Assembly: GCA_023362775.1 (NCBI GenBank)
Contig: JALMGJ010000061.1
Coordinates: 1,064,001-1,128,000, forward strand
Source of the DNA: Charina bottae
Lineage: Eukaryota > Chordata > Lepidosauria > Squamata > Charinaidae
Direction: 5' to 3'
Length of the DNA: 64,000 nucleotides
Shown: in pieces, positions 45,657 through 64,000 of the stretch
How the letters are laid out: every line of letters starts with the position of its first letter
Numbering within the stretch: the first letter of the stretch is position 1
Notes under the pieces: generated by a model
Told to the model about the DNA's origin: nothing
What the model saw: the letters and a program-made list of their open reading frames with translations, nothing else
Databases searched by the model: none
Position numbers and translations under genes: made by a program

Positions 45657-48628
45657 AATTCCACCTGGATGACTGAGAACCTTCATAGACAAAGTGCCTG
45701 AGAACTTACTGAGCGGCAGGAGTTTACTTTCAGAGGCCGAACCGAGCTCAGCGTCCGGTCACCCAGCCCAACCATTGGGAATCTCATCTTCATTCTCTCC
45801 TGTAGAAAGAAGAGCCCAACAAATTCATCACTCGAGCTGTGGGTCTGTAACGGGGGGCCAGCTGAACCCCCATCCATCGTGCCAAACATGGTCACCGAAT
45901 GCCACAAAAGACCCGTGGCTACAACCGTAGAGATATTAACAAAATGTTGGTTTAATGGGCAGCATTTGACCTGAGGATTGTTCAGATGGAGTCCAGCAGC
46001 TTTGAGGTTGCCCCATGAAGGAAGATGCAGAAATCATATTGCTAGCACAAAGGTTATTTGGTCTTTGAGGAACAAGGAGAAGAAAAGGCCCAGGATGTCA
46101 CTAAACAAAGGCTGAGAGCACGTCCAATACTCCTTCCCCACTCAGCATCTTGTGCCCTTGTTCTCTTTCAGGAACGCAAAAGCCTTTAGAGCCTCTTTGA
46201 CTAAGCATCAAAACAAGAGGAGGAAATATGAACACCCAACAGTCCCAAGCTCTACGAATGGCCCATTGGAAGCTGCCCACTAGCTTCCCTCGGGAACAGC
46301 ATGTGAAAAAATAGGCGCCTTTTGCAACCAGTCCCTTTCAGCAGAAACATCTTTGCTTTGATCAAAGGGAGAGAATTGTGCACTGGAAACAAGCTGGGGA
46401 CGATACGTGGCTTTTGTGATGACAGTTGATAGGGTTATTCTGTGTGGAACTAGGGGTGGGGTCGGGGGGGGGAGAGATATGAGAAGTGGGGGGGAAGGAC
46501 AATTTGACTTTTAATCTCTTCATAAATGGCTGAGGAGTTCAACAGAAATGGAGAAGAACAATGACCTCCCTGTCTGGGTAACTTAAACATGCACATGCCA
46601 TTTTGCAACTTTGTGTTGGCCTAATCATGGTTTGTTGTCCCAGCATGGATTATTTAAACGTTTCTTATACTTAACTATTTTCGTGCAGAATTATGCCCCA
46701 GATAGATGCAAGTGCTTGTGGAGAACCCTAGGAGGAAATGGAAAATACGAAACCATGCACAGATGGCAGTGCCCTCTTCCAAGAAAAGCAGTAGAGACAG
46801 ACAAAGAGAGGCTATCTCAGCACAGGGTTGGTTGTTCTGTGGGACATCTTAGGAAATTTGGAGTAAACTCCAGACCTGGACGGCCCCTGAGGAAGTCTAT
46901 GTATCCATAACTGCTGGTCACCCCAAGCTGTGCATCTGTGCAGTGATGGAAGGCCACGAGAGAGGATGCTGCAAGAGGCACCGTCTGCAGCTCAGTGACC
47001 AAACGCTTGCAAGTGCCGAGGCTGATCGATCCTCAGCAGCTCCATCGAAAAAGATCAAATAACAGATGTTGGGGAAACTCCCAGTTTGCTCCAGAGATCC
47101 TGAGTCTGGTACTTCCCACTGACCAGAGGAAAAAGATCACTAACAGAGTCCGAGGGTTTGAGAAAATGCCCTTCATCTTGCCGTGGGACTTGTGCCTTTA
47201 CGTGACCTCTGAACTGAGGATCGTGGGGTTAGCAACATGATTTCAAAAGACATTTCTCTGGGCAGTACTCCCTGTAGCCTGCATTGCGTCTAGCTAAACC
47301 ATTGCTCTTGACTTCGGATGCTCTCGGGTACCTATCAACCCACTGAGAATGCCTCGCTTGGCTTCCTGTTTCAAAACCAAACTCCCTGCCTGGCGTCTCT
47401 GCTTCACCCCTTCAAATCTGAGCTTTCACATGGTGAAAATAGAAGTCATGCACACCCATGTGTGAGCTGACTCTTTGCCACTATAAGCTCCTCTTCTTCC
47501 CTGAAAGTGAAGGCCCAAGTCTTCTCTTTCCAAGGACCTTCAGAATTTCAAGCAAATGCCATCCCTGAATGTCTGCCTTGTTTTCTTAATCCCGAGACTG
47601 CTAGAAGGATGCTATACAGGTCAACCAGTTGTTCCTTATCTGTCCTTGATGGGCAGAACTTCAACCAGAGATTATTTTTTCCATGAGTTCAGAAGTCTCG
47701 GGGTCAAGTCTGTTGCGAAATGCAGTAGGGGGCACCCCAATGTGTGAACCATCCCAACCCCGTGATGCCTGGGGGCTGAAGGTGTCAGTGGTAATCGGAC
47801 CACCCACCCTTGCAAGTCACACGAACACACACACCCCCGATGTCGAGGAGATATGCTGCCTAGACAGGTGGTGAAAGGTTGGACCACAGCACTTCCTATC
47901 ATGGCCATGGGATTATAAGGCTCGGTTAGGTATAGAATATCCCAGCAAGTAGAAAATTTGCTCCATGACAAGCAGATGGTGGGACCCAGGACTTTAATTC
48001 CTGAAAGGCTCTTTTTCATATTCATGGGTTTGTTTGTTTTTTAAATTCCCCCCACCCCTATAAAAAAAATATATCAGCTTCTTCCAGTGCATCTCAATTT
48101 CACCCTATCATTTCAGCATTGCTAAGCATTGGGCAGTTGGTCCATCGTGATCAGGCTTTGTGAGTAAACCAGGTCCAAGGGTCCAGGATTCAAAAGTAGA
48201 GGAATCCAGTGGGGCCAGCAGAACCAAGGAAGGCAACCAAACAGTGGGATTTTAACCAAGTTGCCTATTTCGAACTGGGTTCAAGAAGGCAACCAGCTAA
48301 AGAAGAGCAGTGATCTATCTTACTTGGGTGGGAAGGGGCACAAAACTTTTTTAAAAAGCAGCAGCAGTAGCAGCAAAGATTTCCCTTTGCAAGGCCTCCC
48401 CCAGTGGACCTCCTTTTCTGGAGACAGGTTGGCCAAGACATCTTCGGTCCACCGTGATGGGTGGCCTCTCTGCTCATGCAAAAGGGTTCTTTGAAAGCGA
48501 GCACCAGCAGGATGAGTCCTCATACACACACCACTCGCCAGGCGGAAATAGTTACTGGCCGAGAGGAAGCCAATTTGCACCTCCTACGGCAGATCAGCTC
48601 ATCCACCCAGTGTCCCAACCGTTGCCCA
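45657..48628. other. Intergenic DNA and probable WSCD2 3' untranslated region
   Basis: No coding exon recognised. The part next to 48628 must hold the WSCD2 3' UTR on the - strand. I did not spot a canonical AATAAA on that strand here; ATTAAA variants are at 47993-47998 and 46510-46515. Confidence 0.35.
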
Positions 48629-61183
<12,555 letters not shown>

Positions 61184-62150
61184 GCCAGTTTCATTACTAA
61201 CTTTCACGGAGTCCAGATCGAGAATCGAGAAAAGGGACAGATCCCCACTTGGAAAATTCACTCTGAGCAGAGAAGCAGAATCGGGGCGGCTCTCGGAGGG
61301 GCAACAGATCGGGTGCTACGGCTGGGGCCTCAATGCCGTTTCCCAAACAAATCGCCCCAGCTTGAACACTCCTCCTTCCCAGGCGTCGATTCCACAGGCA
61401 CATTAGCTTCAAAAAGAGACGATACCAGATTTGCTCTAAGAAACGGTGGGATTCTTGACCCTTTGGACTATTTCTCGGTCTTCTCCTGCTAACCGCTCTG
61501 CTGCAACAGAATAGCCAAGAACTTCCAGTGATGGAGATATCATCGGTGACGTGGTTAGAAAGTTGTCTCAAAGTTGATCAGCTGCTGCTGCTTATTTAAC
61601 CTGACTGGTCCAACTGCCTTGAAAGGAACATTCAGCAAAAAAGTGGAGGCGCGTCCAAGGACTTTTGAGGTATACAAGCTGCCCAGGAACACAGCTGAAC
61701 AAACTGCCATTCATTGCCACAGTATTGGAAGAAAAATTAACCTAGAAACCAATGAAAAATAAAATATTAAGACAGAAAGGCTTTTAATCTTTGGGCTAGG
61801 AAATAAAGGAGGTACCCATCTTTGTTTCAAACCACTCTTGTCTCTGGAGATCAGGAAGGGGGCACCTTTCCTATCATTTCCATTATCTTTCCCCGTTTTT
61901 AGGGGAGTCAATATCTAATATCTAGTTAATCATCTAGGAGTGATTCCAAATCCGAGCAGGCATTCCACAAACGCGTCCATCGCTGCAGCAGCCAGTCTCA
62001 GACCGAGGTCACACCTAAGACCATTCAGAGTGATGAAGGGAAACACTGCCTTCCCTCCAATTAGCTTTATGACGTAATCACATGGACACCTCTGATTGGC
62101 TACTGGGGCCAATTGAAAGAGTTTCTCTCGGTTTGGGGGGAACCCTGCTT
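61184..62150 (-). other. Region upstream of the WSCD2 start codon
   Basis: Contains the 5' UTR of the first coding exon; its upstream border is not clear. The frame stays open to about 61261 without another ATG. No promoter motif identified. Confidence 0.35.
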
Positions 62151-62158
62151 CTCTAAAG

Positions 62159-62238
62159 CCGTGTTTCTCATGGCTGGCTGGGGGATTCTGGGAGTTGAAG
62201 TCCACGCATCTTAAAGGGGCTAAGGTTGAGAAACACGG
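62159..62238. mobile_element. Short hAT MITE with perfect target duplication
   Basis: CCGTGTTTCTCA to TGAGAAACACGG with GGATTCTGGGAGTTGAAGTC inside; one inner arm has been lost. CTCTAAAG at 62151-62158 and 62239-62246 is an exact 8-bp duplication. Confidence 0.88.
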
Positions 62239-62587
62239 CTCTAAAGGTGCTTCTTACATTTCAAGGCCCAGCCAGGGGAGGCTTCCTTTGAAGTGTAGCA
62301 GCAGCTTCAGAAAGCAAGGACTTGCGGGGAGAATGTTGCCCCGGATGGGGCAGGGAGACGTTCTGAGTCTTCAGCGTGGATCTCTTCCAGCAGTCGGTAG
62401 TGTTTGAGCAACAGTAACTCCAGCTAAAAGAGATGTCTAAAGAGGAAAGACCTGCTGTATCCAGGAGGGAGCATTGTTTTATTTCCAGCAAGCAAGATTG
62501 TTGTGTTATTCAATACAGAGAAAGCAAACCTCCGTTGATCCTTTTTCACTGGAACATTAAATGTGGTTTATTATGTTTGTAAGCATA

Positions 62588-62862
62588 CAGGTAGTCTCAG
62601 CTTAGGACCACAACTGGAACCAGAACTTCTGTCACTAAGTGAGGCAGTCGTTAAGTGAGTCACACCCGATTTTATGACTTCCAGCTTCCCCCATTGACTT
62701 TGCTTGTTGGAAGCCAGCTGGGAAGGTCACAAATGGCGATCATGTGATCCTGGGATGCTGCAACGGTCATAAGTGTGAGGACCAGTCGCAAGTGACTTTT
62801 TTCAGCGCCACCGTAACTTCAAACGGTCACTAAACAAATGGTCGTAAGTTGAGGACTACCTG
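62588..62862 (+). mobile_element. Tc1/mariner-like MITE, internally deleted copy
   Basis: CAGGTAGTCTCAGCTTAGGA to GTAAGTTGAGGACTACCTG with TA on both sides (62586-62587, 62863-62864). Shorter than the 12017 copy because central GTCGTTAAGCGA repeats and part of the body are missing. Confidence 0.65.
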
Positions 62863-62864
62863 TA

Positions 62865-63656
62865 TACCATAGGCTGAGCCTATCACCTACCTGAAAGGGT
62901 TCCTCTTTTCATACAACAAGGTGGATGCTGTAAGAAGCCCAGCAGAGTGGCAAAATCCCATAACTGGAATAAAATGCTGGATAGCGCTAGTTTTATTCGG
63001 TTTTAGAGATACTCAGAGGCTGTGGCTGCATTCCAGGTGCAACCTTTGGTCACAGAATTGAGTTAAGTTCTCCCTTGCAAGTGGGGAAAGAAAGCCACGA
63101 CAAAATCCAAAAATAATGAAGAAGGAAATAAATGGAGAACACTGAATGCCATTAGTTTAATGGACTCTAATGTTCCGACCATCTGTCTTGAGATGATTAA
63201 GTAAAAAATATCACTGGTGCAGACGGCGTGGAGTATAAATAAATGTTTTAATTCTGCTTCCTCATATAATTATTCAAACACATCTTTGTCTCTGAAGTGT
63301 GAAGTTTATTGCAATCAACAGAGGGGCCTTCCGCGGTTCCAGGGAAGAGAGCAGCTTGACAGAAAAGATTGAGGCTTTCAGATGAGGTTTTTTTCCTACA
63401 ACCTGGAGCCTTTGGGGGACGTTGGCTCTGCTTTGCAATTCTCAGTATTCCCAGCTGGAAAGGAAACTGCTGGTTGGGCCTTTTGAAATCATTGTTTGAA
63501 CCCCTCTGGAGGGTGCCAAACTGTGAAAGAGGGTCTATAGGAGATCTCCCCCCGCCCCCGCCCAGCAAGAATGAAAATTGAAGTGTTAGTACCTCATTCA
63601 CTGTCAAGATCAAGGAGGTCTCTCAACAGTCCAATTCCCCTGAGCAAAGCTAGGGT
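62865..63656. other. Intergenic DNA, no gene seen
   Basis: Nothing recognised. Confidence 0.45.
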
Positions 63657-63735
63657 TTTGTTGTTGTTGTTCAGTCATTTAGTCGTGTCCGACTCTTCGT
63701 GACCTCACGGACCATAGCACGCCAGGCCTTCCTCC
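63657..63735 (-). mobile_element. BovB-type LINE/SINE 3' tail, minus strand
   Basis: TTTTGTTGTTGTTGTTCAGT, then TTAGTCGTGTCCGACTCTTC and GTGACCTCACGGACCATAGC, GCACGCCAGGCCTTCC. On the - strand this is the classic BovB end with its (CAA)n-like tail. Confidence 0.7.
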
Positions 63736-64000
63736 CCTACTTGGAGGGAGTGAGGGACCATCTTTGCTTCTGGCAACGCTGTTGGGTCTCCAACAGTTGT
63801 GAGACAGGCGGGAATGTCTTGCAGGCCTTGGGAAAGCAGAGGAGGAAACAGGACTGTTGCAGTAGAAATACCTCAGAGGGAAGTGAGAAAGAGCAATTCC
63901 GCCTTAATTACGCTTGGTATAAGTTGATCTGAAGAATGGCTTTGACAGGCTTTCGAGATTCTATTAGCCCACCCTGCTAGCAATAAAGAAAGATCTTTCC

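Noticed and set aside
61184..61261. 26-codon N-terminal extension of WSCD2
   Set aside because: The upstream codon is GTG, not ATG; ATG at 61183 has a good context and matches the family start.

Overview
This is vertebrate genomic DNA, most likely from a squamate reptile (lizard or snake). The genes are intron-split with GT/AG splice sites. The intergenic DNA is full of repeats typical of squamates: a Sauria/BovB-type SINE, CR1 and L2/CR1-like LINE ends, a palindromic hAT MITE with 8-bp duplications, a TA-flanked mariner-like MITE, a tRNA-derived MIR-like SINE and Penelope-type repeats. I cannot name the species.

Only two protein-coding genes can be supported. CMKLR1, the chemerin chemokine-like receptor, has its whole coding region in one exon on the + strand (29122-30195). 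WSCD2, a Golgi WSC-domain/sulfotransferase protein, runs on the - strand in eight coding exons (48629-61183). The two genes converge (CMKLR1 ->, <- WSCD2), the same neighbour pair and orientation as on human chromosome 12, which supports both identifications.

Layout: 1-29 kb is upstream of the CMKLR1 coding exon. I recognise no coding exon there, only repeats, some CpG-rich stretches and one candidate homeodomain-site cluster. It includes a striking 13-unit, 102-bp tandem array grown inside a SINE (19.0-20.3 kb). 29.1-31.4 kb is CMKLR1 and its probable 3' UTR. 31.4-48.6 kb is intergenic, with SINE, hAT, mariner-like and Penelope-type pieces. 48.6-61.2 kb is WSCD2, whose introns carry CR1, hAT and SINE insertions. 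61.2-64 kb is upstream of the WSCD2 start codon and ends in a BovB-type tail.

The most interesting points are these. First, a one-base insertion in the last WSCD2 exon breaks an otherwise perfect 565-codon frame. Second, three unrelated repeats (5.5, 33.3 and 45.6 kb) carry the two-strand core of a minimal hammerhead ribozyme of the type described for Penelope-like elements. In the two palindromic ones, the symmetry point lies at the ribozyme. Third, the SINE-derived minisatellite has an exact 102-bp period and a 306-bp higher-order repeat. Fourth, the polypyrimidine tract of one WSCD2 acceptor is itself a CCCT microsatellite.
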